DNA of 64,000 bases from ZC4RG30 sp049841155 (lineage in GTDB: Bacteria > Pseudomonadota > Gammaproteobacteria > Steroidobacterales > Steroidobacteraceae). This document shows, one piece after another, positions 51,237 through 59,582 of this stretch. The translations under genes and the position numbers were made by a program. The notes below the pieces were generated by a model, which worked only from the letters and a program-made list of their open reading frames with translations, ran no database searches and was not told where the DNA came from. Each line of letters starts with the position of its first letter. Position 1 is the first letter of the stretch. The stretch covers positions 558,001 to 622,000 of the forward strand of contig JASGHI010000004.1 of the NCBI GenBank assembly GCA_049841155.1. The letters run 5' to 3'.

Positions 51237-51967
51237 GCGGCGCGCAGCTGTATCTGGAACCGACCTGGCAGCCGCCTCCAGGTGTGCGCGCGCTGTGCAC
51301 ACTCAGGAGCGCCGGCAGCTTTGGTCCCGGCGAGGCGCAGCAGCGCGCGCAGCGGGTGCAAGCAATGGGCCTGCCGGGCGTTCCAGTGTGGCTGCGCCAG
51401 GTGCATGGCATCGCGGTTGCCGATCTGGATGCGCCGGGCGATTTCGCGCTGCCGCCGGTGGCCGATGCAGCGGTCACTGTGCGTCCCGGCGTGGTCTGCG
51501 CCATCCAGACCGCGGATTGCCTGCCTGTGCTGCTGGCTGCCGCGGATGGCTCCGCGGTGGCTGCGGCGCATGCCGGCTGGCGCGGCCTTGCTGCTGGCGT
51601 GATCGAAGCCACCCTCGCCGGGCTGCGCGCGCGCATTCCTGCGCCGGTGCCCCTGGTAGCGTGGCTGGGGCCGGCCATCAGCGCGGCGCATTTCGAGGTG
51701 GGCGAAGAGGTGCGCCGTGCCTTCCTCGCGGTCGATCCGCAGGATGCGATGGCCTTCGTGCCTAATGAGCGGGGCCGCTGGCAGTGCGACCTGTACCAGC
51801 TCGCGCGCAACCGCCTGGCGCGTGCGGGCATCGGCGAAGTGGCCGGCGGCGAGCACTGCACCTGGGCCGAGGTGGCGCGGTTCTATTCCCACCGGCGCGA
51901 CACCTGCGGCGGGCACGGCCGCACCACCGGCCGCATGGCGACGCTGATCTGGCGTGACGGCTCCTGA
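51233..51967 (+). CDS. pgeF: Peptidoglycan editing factor PgeF (YfiH, multicopper polyphenol oxidase-like fold)
   Basis: A 244-residue protein. Metal/active residues: QTADCLPVLL (Cys), AAAHAGWRG (His) and the C-terminal HCTW, YSHRRD region. E. coli PgeF removes non-canonical L-Ser from UDP-MurNAc and prevents faulty cell-wall precursors. Start ATG overlaps the rluD stop. Confidence 0.93.
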   Translation: MSGAQLYLEPTWQPPPGVRALCTLRSAGSFGPGEAQQRAQRVQAMGLPGVPVWLRQVHGIAVADLDAPGDFALPPVADAAVTVRPGVVCAIQTADCLPVLLAAADGSAVAAAHAGWRGLAAGVIEATLAGLRARIPAPVPLVAWLGPAISAAHFEVGEEVRRAFLAVDPQDAMAFVPNERGRWQCDLYQLARNRLARAGIGEVAGGEHCTWAEVARFYSHRRDTCGGHGRTTGRMATLIWRDGS

Positions 51968-51997
51968 GCGCCGCTCTGTTATACTGTATCCATTCCA

Positions 51998-52786
51998 ATG
52001 AATACCCTGGGCTCGATCGTTGCCTTCACGCTGCTGGGAGGGGTGGTGAGTGTATTGCTCGCCAGCCTGTTCCTGCTGGTGCCCGAAAACGGGCGGCGTC
52101 GCGCCATGCCGCTGCTCATCGCCTTCGCCACGGGAGCGCTGCTCGCCGCCGCGTTGCTGGGCCTGTTGCCCGAGGCGATGGAACTGGCAGGGCCGGAGGG
52201 TTATGGCGGCGTCGGCATCGCGCTGCTGGTCGGCATCGCGCTGTTCTTCATCCTCGAGAAGCTGGTGCTCTGGCGTCATTGCCACGAGGATCACTGCGAG
52301 ACGCATGTGCCGCACGAGGATCACCGTCAGCGCAGCCCGGCCACGCTGGTGATCGTGGGCGACACCGTCCACAACATGCTGGACGGCGTGCTGATTGCCG
52401 CGGCCTTTCTCATCGACTCGCACCTGGGCGTGATGACCGGCATCGCTGTGCTGGCACATGAAGTGCCCAGCGAGGTCGGCAATTTCGCGGTGCTGCTGCA
52501 TGGCGGATTGTCGCGGCTGCAGGCCTTCGGCTGGAACCTGTTCTCGGGGCTGGGTGCCGTCGCAGGCGGCATCGTCGGCTACTACGCGCTGTCGGCCATC
52601 CGGCCGCTGCTGCCCTATGCGCTGGGCGTGTCGGCGGCCTCCCTGCTGTACGTGGCCGTGGCGGATCTCATTCCCGGCCTGCACCGCCGCGTCGATCCGG
52701 TGAGCAGCACATTGCAGGTGCTGCTGATCGCGGTGGGCGTCGGTGTGGTCGCGGGCGTGGAGTACCTGGTGCCCCACCACCACTGA
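51998..52786 (+). CDS. ZIP family metal transporter
   Basis: A 262-residue protein with 7-8 membrane helices that moves Zn, Fe or Mn into the cytoplasm. Helix IV has HNMLDG and helix V HEVPSEVGNF, the binuclear metal centre of the HEIPxEIGDF group, although the usual terminal Asp is Asn. A His/Asp-rich loop (CHEDHCETHVPHEDH) between helices III and IV is a metal sensor or buffer. The start has no ribosome binding site; an extended -10 (TGTTATACT, ending 51985) lies 12 bases before the ATG. Confidence 0.9.
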   Translation: MNTLGSIVAFTLLGGVVSVLLASLFLLVPENGRRRAMPLLIAFATGALLAAALLGLLPEAMELAGPEGYGGVGIALLVGIALFFILEKLVLWRHCHEDHCETHVPHEDHRQRSPATLVIVGDTVHNMLDGVLIAAAFLIDSHLGVMTGIAVLAHEVPSEVGNFAVLLHGGLSRLQAFGWNLFSGLGAVAGGIVGYYALSAIRPLLPYALGVSAASLLYVAVADLIPGLHRRVDPVSSTLQVLLIAVGVGVVAGVEYLVPHHH

Positions 52787-52792
52787 CGCGCG

Positions 52793-54265
52793 CTATGCGG
52801 CTGCGGGCAGCTTGCGCTTGAGCCAGCGCCAGGAGATGACCACGCTGGTTATGCACAGCGCCAGCCCCGCGATGCTCAACCCCCAGATCAGCAATGTCCA
52901 CAGCACGGGCCGATGCAGCAGCTGCGGCAGGTCGAAGCTGTGCAGCCCGTTATACAGCCAGCGCTGCACACGCGTTCCCTGGTCGCTCTTGAGGAAGGGC
53001 TGGCCGGTTGCCGTGTCGAGGTAGTACCAGGTGCCGGCCGCGTCGGCCAGCCGCGCGCGTAACACCGGCAGGGGTTTGAATCGGTCCTTGCGGCCGTAAT
53101 AGTAGGTATCGAAAGCCGTGAGCCATTCGTAGGAAGCTACCGGCGCGCCGGCGTGCGCCGCGAACCGGTCGATGAGTTCTGCGGCCGTGTAGGGCGGCAA
53201 GGCAACGGCCGGCTGCTGGCTTGTGTCGAGCCGGCGCTGCAGCGTGGGAGAGACGATGGCGTGGAGCAGGACCTCGCCGCCGTCGCGCCGGTATTCGTAC
53301 TCGCGCATGTCCGCGAGCACTGCCCGCGCGGGCGCTCCAGGCAAAGCCTGCACGGACGGGCGCTCACCCAGCCACGCAGCCTGCACCGCTGCGGGCACGG
53401 TCGTGTGCGGAAACAGGCTGCCCGGGTTCATCGAGAACAGGCCGCTCAACACGAAAGTCAGCGCCAGCAGGCCGAAAGCCAGCCCCAGCCAGTGATGCCA
53501 GTACATCCAGAATTTCTTGTACGGAATGAGCTTGCGGGGTGTGCCGAGCGCGTTCCAGCGCAACCGCCATATGCCCAGCACGATGCCGGTCAGGCAGATG
53601 AAGCCACCGAATCCTGAACTCCAGTTGACCAGGCCGCGCCACAGCGCCTCGCGGTTGCGGATCGGATAGAAGGAGAAGTAATGCAGGCCCGGGCCGAGGT
53701 AGTAGAGGAGCCGGCTGCCGGCAGTGGTGGCGACCACGACTTCGCCGGTGCGGCTCGACAGGAATACTTCCCGCGGCGCGAAGCCTCCGGTGGAGAAACG
53801 ATGCAGCGGATAGTGGGCGCGCGCGCCGCTGAAATAGCTCCACTGCCCCTGCGCGCGGTATTCGCCGAGGTAGGCGGGAGATGTGCCGGCCCCCAGCCAG
53901 CGACGCGCCTCGGGTTCGAGCATGGCGCCGTCGAAGGTTGCCGTCTCGCCGGTATCCGCCCAGGCCGCGCGCCAGCCCTCGCCGGGCGAGAGCCAGCGGT
54001 ACAGCGGCCGGCCCCGCCATTGCGCCAGCCGCAGCGTTTCCGCCTCCGGCCAGTGCTGCGCCAGTGCCGGGATCTGTGCAGGCGCCAGCGTCGGCGCCTC
54101 CTGCCAGGCCGGCTCGAACGCCAGACGCTGGTCCTCGTTCAGCACCGGCAGCCGGTAGTACACCATGGCGACGCCGGAGATGAACCACACGACGAACAGC
54201 AGGCACAGCGCCATCCCCATGTACAGGTGCAGCGCCACCAGCAGCGCCATGAAGCGCCGGAACAT
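52793..54265 (-). CDS. PepSY-domain membrane protein (siderophore/iron-utilisation type)
   Basis: A 490-residue inner-membrane protein with four or more helices (LYMGMALCLLFVVWFISG; FWMYWHHWLGLAFGLLALTF; TLLIWGLSIAGLALCITSVV). Members next to TonB receptors are thought to reduce ferric siderophores or assist their release in the periplasm. It starts 5 bases after the TonB receptor stop, one operon. No haem-ligand pattern was verified. Confidence 0.82.
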   Translation of the reverse strand: MFRRFMALLVALHLYMGMALCLLFVVWFISGVAMVYYRLPVLNEDQRLAFEPAWQEAPTLAPAQIPALAQHWPEAETLRLAQWRGRPLYRWLSPGEGWRAAWADTGETATFDGAMLEPEARRWLGAGTSPAYLGEYRAQGQWSYFSGARAHYPLHRFSTGGFAPREVFLSSRTGEVVVATTAGSRLLYYLGPGLHYFSFYPIRNREALWRGLVNWSSGFGGFICLTGIVLGIWRLRWNALGTPRKLIPYKKFWMYWHHWLGLAFGLLALTFVLSGLFSMNPGSLFPHTTVPAAVQAAWLGERPSVQALPGAPARAVLADMREYEYRRDGGEVLLHAIVSPTLQRRLDTSQQPAVALPPYTAAELIDRFAAHAGAPVASYEWLTAFDTYYYGRKDRFKPLPVLRARLADAAGTWYYLDTATGQPFLKSDQGTRVQRWLYNGLHSFDLPQLLHRPVLWTLLIWGLSIAGLALCITSVVISWRWLKRKLPAAA

Positions 54266-54270
54266 GGCCG

Positions 54271-56382
54271 TCAGAAGGCGAGGCGCATGGAAAGCTCCCA
54301 GGACCGCGGATCACCCAGTGCCCACTGGCGTCCGGAGTTGTAGGGCGCCACGACCCATTGTTCGTCGGTGAGATTGCGGCCGCGCAGCGTGAACAGCGTG
54401 CGCGCATTCAGCCGGTAGTTCACGAAGGCGTCCGCGACCGTGTAGGAGGGAATCTGCAGTGTATTGGCATTGTCCGACCAGCGCTTGCCCACGTAGCGCG
54501 CGCCGCCGCCGATCTGCCAGCTGTCGCTGATCTGCCAGTTGGCAAAGAGGTTGGCGCTGGTCTCCGGCGTGTTCGGCGGCGTGTTGCCGCTGCGCGAGAC
54601 GGCAACACCGCCGACGAGTTCGTTGAAGTCATCGAAGCGGGCACGCAGCACGGCCAGATTGGCGTCGATGGTGAGCACCTGCATTGGCCGCACCGCCATC
54701 GACATCTCCACGCCGCGCGCCGACTGCTGGCCGATCTGCTGGGCGACATTGGGGATCAGCGGGTCGCGCGAAACCAGGTTGTCCTTCTCGATGCCGTAGA
54801 GGGCGGCTGTCCAGTCCGCGCGCCCCTGCCAGAAGCTCTGCTTGAGTCCCAGCTCCCACTGCCGCCCGGTCTGCAGTTTTGCGGCATTGGCGGCCGGCAG
54901 GCTGATGAGCGAGCCCGCGGCGTCGTTGCCCACTACATACTGGGCATACAGCGATGTGGCCGCATTGACCTCGAAGACAGTACCCAGGCGCCAGGTCACC
55001 GGCTTGAAGTCGAGGTCCGCGCGCGTCAGTGCGACCTTGTCGCGCCGTTCCAGGTCGATGCGTTCCACCCGCAGCCCGGCCACCAGCTTCAGCTTCGCGG
55101 TCAGATCGAACACGTTTTCCGCGAACAGGGCGGCCTGTTTGGTCGTCGTGCCCAGGGTGGGCACGAAACCCGCGCCGTAGTTGAACAGGCCGGGCACCGG
55201 ATCATAGCGATTGACGCTGGTGTTGGTCGTCGTGACGCTGTCGACGCTGTAGCCCACCTGGTTCAGCTCCAGGCCGGCAATGAGCTGGTTGACGTGGCCG
55301 GCAAGCGGCTGCGACAAAGTGAGATCGAAACGGTTGCCGGTCTGCCACTGGGCGATGTCGGTGCCGAAGTTGAAGCTGCGGTCCACCAGCTGCGTGGCCG
55401 GATTCCAGGTGTAGTTCTCGAGATTGCGGAAGTAGCGCGTGGTGTCGAGGTAGTAGAGCTCGTTGCGCAGCGCCAGCGTATCGCTCAGCTTGACGTCGAG
55501 GCGCGCCCGCGCCCAGGTATTGAGGAAGCGCGTGCGGGCATCGGCCACATTGTAGTTCTCGCGGCGCGTGCCGGGGTCGATGCCACCGCCGATCAGTGGG
55601 GCGCCATAGTAGGGGGTAGTGTCGATATCGCCCCGGTCCAGCATCAAAGTCAGGGTGGAGGACTCTCCCAGCCCCACGAGCAGGGCGCCCGAGGCCGCAT
55701 AGGTGCGGCTGTCATTGCGGTCGATGTAGCCCGCGCTGTCATTGACCACCACATTGGCGCGGTAGGCCACCCTGCCGGAAATCGGTCCCGTGGAGGCGGC
55801 GGCGAGGCGGTAGGTGTCCCAGCTGGCGAGGCTGGCATAGACCTCGTGTTCGGCCCGCTCGCGGTTGATGGCGCGCGGAACGTAGTTGACCGCGCCGCCG
55901 ATGGCGCCCGAGCCATAGAGCACGGAGGCGGGGCCGGCCAGCACTTCGATGCGCTGGAACGGCCAGGTGTCGGTGGGGAAGCTCATGGCGCCGCCGCTGA
56001 CGAACAGGCGGTTGCCGTCGTAGAGCTGCGCCACCGAGTTGTTGCCGCTGAAGCCGCGCGCCGCGAGCGCCGAGCCGGCAAAGGCGGACATGCCCACTGG
56101 GGAGAATCCGGGGGCCCGGCTCACGGCCAGCATGGCCGACTGGTCGCCCCGCAGGTCCAGTTCTTCCTTGCCGATCACGGCCACCGCCGCGGGGGTTTCC
56201 TGCAGGGACAGGTTCAGGCGTGATCCGACCTCCGAGCGTTCCCGCTGCCGTTCACCCACCACATTGACCGTGTCCAGCTCCTGGCTGCCCTCAGGGGCGG
56301 CTGCGCTGGCCGCACCGGCTGCCAGCAGTAATGCGGCGGTGACGGCGTGGGAGACCCGGATGAAACGCATGGACGCTGGCAT
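54271..56382 (-). CDS. TonB-dependent siderophore-type receptor
   Basis: A 703-residue outer-membrane receptor. The start ATG 56382 follows GAGG. Signal peptide to about residue 31 (ASA-A), TonB box (ELDTVNVVGE), plug with LAARGFSGNNSVAQLYDGNR and IEVLAGPASVLYGSGAIGGAVNYVPR, and a barrel ending RSWELSMRLAF with the terminal phenylalanine recognised by the BAM complex. The LRPASVLYGxGAIGG-type plug resembles siderophore receptors. Paired with PepSY and near a ZIP transporter; metal uptake is the probable role. Confidence 0.92.
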   Translation of the reverse strand: MPASMRFIRVSHAVTAALLLAAGAASAAAPEGSQELDTVNVVGERQRERSEVGSRLNLSLQETPAAVAVIGKEELDLRGDQSAMLAVSRAPGFSPVGMSAFAGSALAARGFSGNNSVAQLYDGNRLFVSGGAMSFPTDTWPFQRIEVLAGPASVLYGSGAIGGAVNYVPRAINRERAEHEVYASLASWDTYRLAAASTGPISGRVAYRANVVVNDSAGYIDRNDSRTYAASGALLVGLGESSTLTLMLDRGDIDTTPYYGAPLIGGGIDPGTRRENYNVADARTRFLNTWARARLDVKLSDTLALRNELYYLDTTRYFRNLENYTWNPATQLVDRSFNFGTDIAQWQTGNRFDLTLSQPLAGHVNQLIAGLELNQVGYSVDSVTTTNTSVNRYDPVPGLFNYGAGFVPTLGTTTKQAALFAENVFDLTAKLKLVAGLRVERIDLERRDKVALTRADLDFKPVTWRLGTVFEVNAATSLYAQYVVGNDAAGSLISLPAANAAKLQTGRQWELGLKQSFWQGRADWTAALYGIEKDNLVSRDPLIPNVAQQIGQQSARGVEMSMAVRPMQVLTIDANLAVLRARFDDFNELVGGVAVSRSGNTPPNTPETSANLFANWQISDSWQIGGGARYVGKRWSDNANTLQIPSYTVADAFVNYRLNARTLFTLRGRNLTDEQWVVAPYNSGRQWALGDPRSWELSMRLAF

Positions 56383-56396
56383 GTGACCTCGATAAG

Positions 56397-56507
56397 AACG
56401 GTTAAGGTTATAATATAACATAAACAGACATGAGAACGCTGGTACGTTGACCGCTGTGCGGGGCAGATGGCAGGTTCGTAACGGTTAAGTACGGTTGCCG
56501 TTAACGG
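56397..56507. repeat. Repeated AACGGTTAAG and CCGTTAACGG motifs in the receptor-clpB gap
   Basis: AACGGTTAAG occurs at 56397-56406 and 56480-56489. CCGTTAACGG (56498-56507) is a perfect palindrome. GTTATA-A-TATAAC (56407-56419) is an AT-rich inverted repeat directly before the receptor. All lie in the 168-base gap. Fur or another metal regulator could bind; none matches a full Fur box. Confidence 0.45.
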
Positions 56508-56515
56508 TGCAGGCC

Positions 56516-56543
56516 ATTGATTCAGGGGCCGAAGACCCCATCA
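56516..56543 (+). promoter_or_regulatory. Heat-shock (sigma-32-like) promoter of clpB
   Basis: CCCCATCA (56536-56543) matches the sigma-32 -10 consensus CCCCATnT at all but one position. ATTGAT (56516-56521, consensus CTTGAA) lies 14 bases upstream. The start point would fall at about 56550, directly before the ATG at 56551. Confidence 0.55.
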
Positions 56544-56550
56544 TGGCGTC

Positions 56551-59133
56551 ATGCGCAACGACAAACTCACCAGCCGTTTCCAGAACGCCCTGGCCGACGC
56601 CCAGTCGCTGGCCGTGGGCCGTGACAACCAGATGATCGAGCCGGCGCACCTGCTGGCCGCCCTGCTGGACCAGCAGGGGGGCAGCCTGCGCCCGCTGTTC
56701 GCCAAGGCCGGCGCCAATGTGCCCAAGCTGCGGACCGACCTCAACGCCCTGCTGGACCGCCTGCCCAAGGTTTCGGGTACGCCCGGCGAGGTGCATGTGT
56801 CGCAGGACCTTTCGCGCCTGCTCAACGTCACCGACAAACTCGCCCAGCAGCGCGGCGACCAGTACGTCTCCAGCGAGTTGTTCGCGCTCGCGGCCGTGGA
56901 CGACCGCGGCGAGCTGGGCCGCGTCCTCAAGGGCGCGGGCCTGACCAAGGCCAGGCTGGAGCAGGCCATCGACGAGGTGCGCGGCGGCGAGGCCGTGAAC
57001 GACCCGAACGCCGAGGAAAGCCGCGAGGCGCTCTCCAAGTACACCATCGACCTCACCGAGCGCGCGACCAGCGGCAAGCTGGACCCGGTGATCGGCCGCG
57101 ACGACGAGATCCGCCGCACCGTGCAGGTGCTGCAGCGGCGCACCAAGAACAACCCGGTGCTGATCGGCGAGCCCGGCGTGGGCAAGACGGCCATTGTCGA
57201 GGGCCTTGCGCAGCGCATCGTCAACGGCGAAGTGCCCGAGGGCCTCAAGAACAAGAAGATCCTGGCGCTGGACATGGGCGCGCTGATCGCCGGCGCCAAG
57301 TTCCGCGGTGAATTCGAGGAGCGGCTGAAGGCCGTGCTGAAGGACCTCGCCAAGCAGGAAGGGCAGGTCATCCTGTTCATCGACGAGCTGCACACCATGG
57401 TGGGCGCCGGCAAGGCCGATGGCGCCATGGACGCGGGCAACATGTTGAAGCCCGCGCTGGCGCGCGGCGAACTGCACTGCGTGGGCGCGACCACGCTGGA
57501 CGAATACCGCAAGTACATCGAGAAGGACGCGGCGCTGGAGCGGCGCTTCCAGAAGGTGTTCGTGGGCGAGCCCTCGGTGGAGGACACCATCGCCATCCTG
57601 CGCGGCCTCAAGGAGCGCTACGAGGTGCACCACGGCGTCGAGATCACCGACCCGGCCATCGTCGCCGCGGCGCAGCTCTCGCACCGCTATATCGCCGACC
57701 GGCAGTTGCCCGACAAGGCCATCGACCTCATCGACGAGGCCGCGGCGCGCATCCGCATGGAGATCGACTCCAAGCCCGAGGAGATGGACCGGCTCGACCG
57801 CCGCATCATCCAGCTGCGCATCGAGGAAGTGGCGCTGAAGAAGGAGGACGACGAGGCCTCCAAGAAGCGCCTTGCCACGTTGCAGGAACAGCTGCGCACG
57901 CTCGAAAAGGAATACGCCGACCTCGAGGAGATCTGGAAAGCCGAGAAGGCGACGCTGCAGGGCGCAGCCTCGGTCAAGGAGGAGCTCGAGAAGTGCCGGC
58001 TGGACCTCGAAGCCGCGCGCCGTGCCAACGATCTGGCGAAGATGGCCGAGCTGCAGTACGGGCGGATTCCCGAACTGGAAAAGAAGCTCGCCGCCGCGCA
58101 GGCCGCCGAGCAGACCACGCCGCAGCTGGTGCGCAACAGCGTCACCGAGGAGGAGATCGCCGAGGTGGTCTCCAAGTGGACCGGCATTCCGGTCGCAAAG
58201 ATGCTCGAGGGCGAGAAGGACAAACTGCTGCGCATGGAGGAGGCGCTGGCCAAGCGTGTGGTGGGCCAGGGCGAGGCGCTGCGCATCGTCTCCAATGCCA
58301 TCCGCCGCTCGCGTGCGGGGCTTTCAGATCCGCGCCGGCCCAATGGCTCGTTCCTGTTCCTCGGTCCCACGGGCGTGGGCAAGACCGAACTGGTCAAGGC
58401 GCTGGCCGAGTTCCTGTTCGACAGCGAGGACGCGGTGGTGCGCATCGACATGTCCGAGTTCATGGAGCAGCACTCGGTTGCGCGCCTCATCGGAGCGCCT
58501 CCCGGCTACGTGGGTTACGAGGAGGGCGGCTATCTCACCGAAGCTGTGCGCCGCAAGCCTTATTCGGTGGTGCTGCTCGACGAGGTCGAGAAGGCGCACA
58601 AGGATGTCTTCAACGTGCTGCTGCAGGTGCTGGACGACGGCCGCCTCACCGATGGCCAGGGCCGCACGGTGGATTTCCGCAACACCGTCATCATCATGAC
58701 CTCGAACCTGGGCTCGGACGTGATCCAGCAGCTCGCGGGCGAGGGCCAGTACCAGCGCATGAAGAACGAGGTGATGGAGCGCGTGCAGGCGCACTTCCGT
58801 CCCGAGTTCATCAACCGCATCGACGACATCATCGTGTTCCACCCGCTGGGTGCCGAGCAGATCCGCGCCATCGTCGACATCCAGCTCGCGTCGCTGCGCA
58901 ACCGCCTCGCCGAGCGCGACATGACGCTGGACCTGGACACCGCCGCACGCGATCTCATCGGCGAGGCGGGTTTCGATCCGGTGTATGGGGCGCGGCCGCT
59001 GCGGCGCGCGATCCAGCAGCAGATCGAGAATCCCCTGGCCGAGCGCATCCTGCGCGGCGATTTCGCGGCCGGCGACCGCGTCGTGGTCGGTGTGCGCGGC
59101 GGGGAGCTGTCGTTCGAGAAAAAAAGCGGTTGA
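56551..59133 (+). CDS. clpB: Disaggregase ClpB
   Basis: An 860-residue Hsp100 ATPase that threads aggregated protein through its hexameric pore and works with DnaK. N-terminal double-Clp domain (1-145), NBD1 with GEPGVGKT, the coiled-coil middle domain (about 405-525, rich in LEKEYADLEE), and NBD2 with GPTGVGKT and ATSNLGS-like MTSNLGSD. Length is normal. No ribosome binding site precedes the ATG; the sigma-32-like promoter points to a leaderless message. Confidence 0.97.
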   Translation: MRNDKLTSRFQNALADAQSLAVGRDNQMIEPAHLLAALLDQQGGSLRPLFAKAGANVPKLRTDLNALLDRLPKVSGTPGEVHVSQDLSRLLNVTDKLAQQRGDQYVSSELFALAAVDDRGELGRVLKGAGLTKARLEQAIDEVRGGEAVNDPNAEESREALSKYTIDLTERATSGKLDPVIGRDDEIRRTVQVLQRRTKNNPVLIGEPGVGKTAIVEGLAQRIVNGEVPEGLKNKKILALDMGALIAGAKFRGEFEERLKAVLKDLAKQEGQVILFIDELHTMVGAGKADGAMDAGNMLKPALARGELHCVGATTLDEYRKYIEKDAALERRFQKVFVGEPSVEDTIAILRGLKERYEVHHGVEITDPAIVAAAQLSHRYIADRQLPDKAIDLIDEAAARIRMEIDSKPEEMDRLDRRIIQLRIEEVALKKEDDEASKKRLATLQEQLRTLEKEYADLEEIWKAEKATLQGAASVKEELEKCRLDLEAARRANDLAKMAELQYGRIPELEKKLAAAQAAEQTTPQLVRNSVTEEEIAEVVSKWTGIPVAKMLEGEKDKLLRMEEALAKRVVGQGEALRIVSNAIRRSRAGLSDPRRPNGSFLFLGPTGVGKTELVKALAEFLFDSEDAVVRIDMSEFMEQHSVARLIGAPPGYVGYEEGGYLTEAVRRKPYSVVLLDEVEKAHKDVFNVLLQVLDDGRLTDGQGRTVDFRNTVIIMTSNLGSDVIQQLAGEGQYQRMKNEVMERVQAHFRPEFINRIDDIIVFHPLGAEQIRAIVDIQLASLRNRLAERDMTLDLDTAARDLIGEAGFDPVYGARPLRRAIQQQIENPLAERILRGDFAAGDRVVVGVRGGELSFEKKSG

Positions 59134-59148
59134 GGCATAATTGCCGGC

Positions 59149-59559
59149 ATGCCGTTCTACGAATACCAGTGCCAGGCCTGCGGCGCGCAGGCCGAGGTGC
59201 TGCAGAAGATCACCGACGCGCCGCTGAAGAAATGCCCCGAATGCGGCAAGGCGAAGCTGGTGAAGCTGGTCTCCGCCCCCGTGTTCCGCCTCAAGGGCGG
59301 TGGCTGGTACGAGACCGATTTCAAGTCCGACGCCGAGAAGAAGCGTAATCTGGTCGGCGAGGACCAGAAGCCGGAAGCCAAACCGGAGGCCAAGTCGGAA
59401 GCCAAACCGGAAGCCAAACCCGAGGTGGCAGCGCCCGCGAAGGCGGAGCCGAAGCCGGACAAGCCTGGGGCGGCCTCCGTGGCCGCCAAGGCCCGGCCGC
59501 GTGCGAAGGCGGTCAAGCCCGGCTCGGGAAAGTCCGGAGCCCGCAAAAAGGCGCGCTGA
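59149..59559 (+). CDS. FmdB-type zinc-ribbon protein with repeat-rich tail
   Basis: A 136-residue protein. The N-terminal zinc ribbon (residues 1-60) has CxxC pairs CQACG and CPECG and the MPFYEYQC start of the FmdB family. From residue 75 a tail of EAKPEAK-type repeats is followed by a basic Lys/Arg/Ala end. The protein is often encoded just before aspS; here another gene intervenes. CATAAT ends 7 bases before ATG 59149. The repeats are encoded by near-identical GAAGCCAAACCG units at about 59372-59420. Confidence 0.9.
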   Translation: MPFYEYQCQACGAQAEVLQKITDAPLKKCPECGKAKLVKLVSAPVFRLKGGGWYETDFKSDAEKKRNLVGEDQKPEAKPEAKSEAKPEAKPEVAAPAKAEPKPDKPGAASVAAKARPRAKAVKPGSGKSGARKKAR

Positions 59560-59582
59560 GGCGCATTGGGTGGAGACTTTCG

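Noticed and set aside
56407..56419. Full Fur box before the siderophore-type receptor
   Set aside because: GTTATA-A-TATAAC is AT-rich and palindromic but does not match the 19-bp Fur consensus well enough to call.
59372..59420. Short tandem repeats that might suggest a CRISPR or regulatory array
   Set aside because: They encode in-frame EAKPEAK units of the FmdB protein and have no unique spacers.
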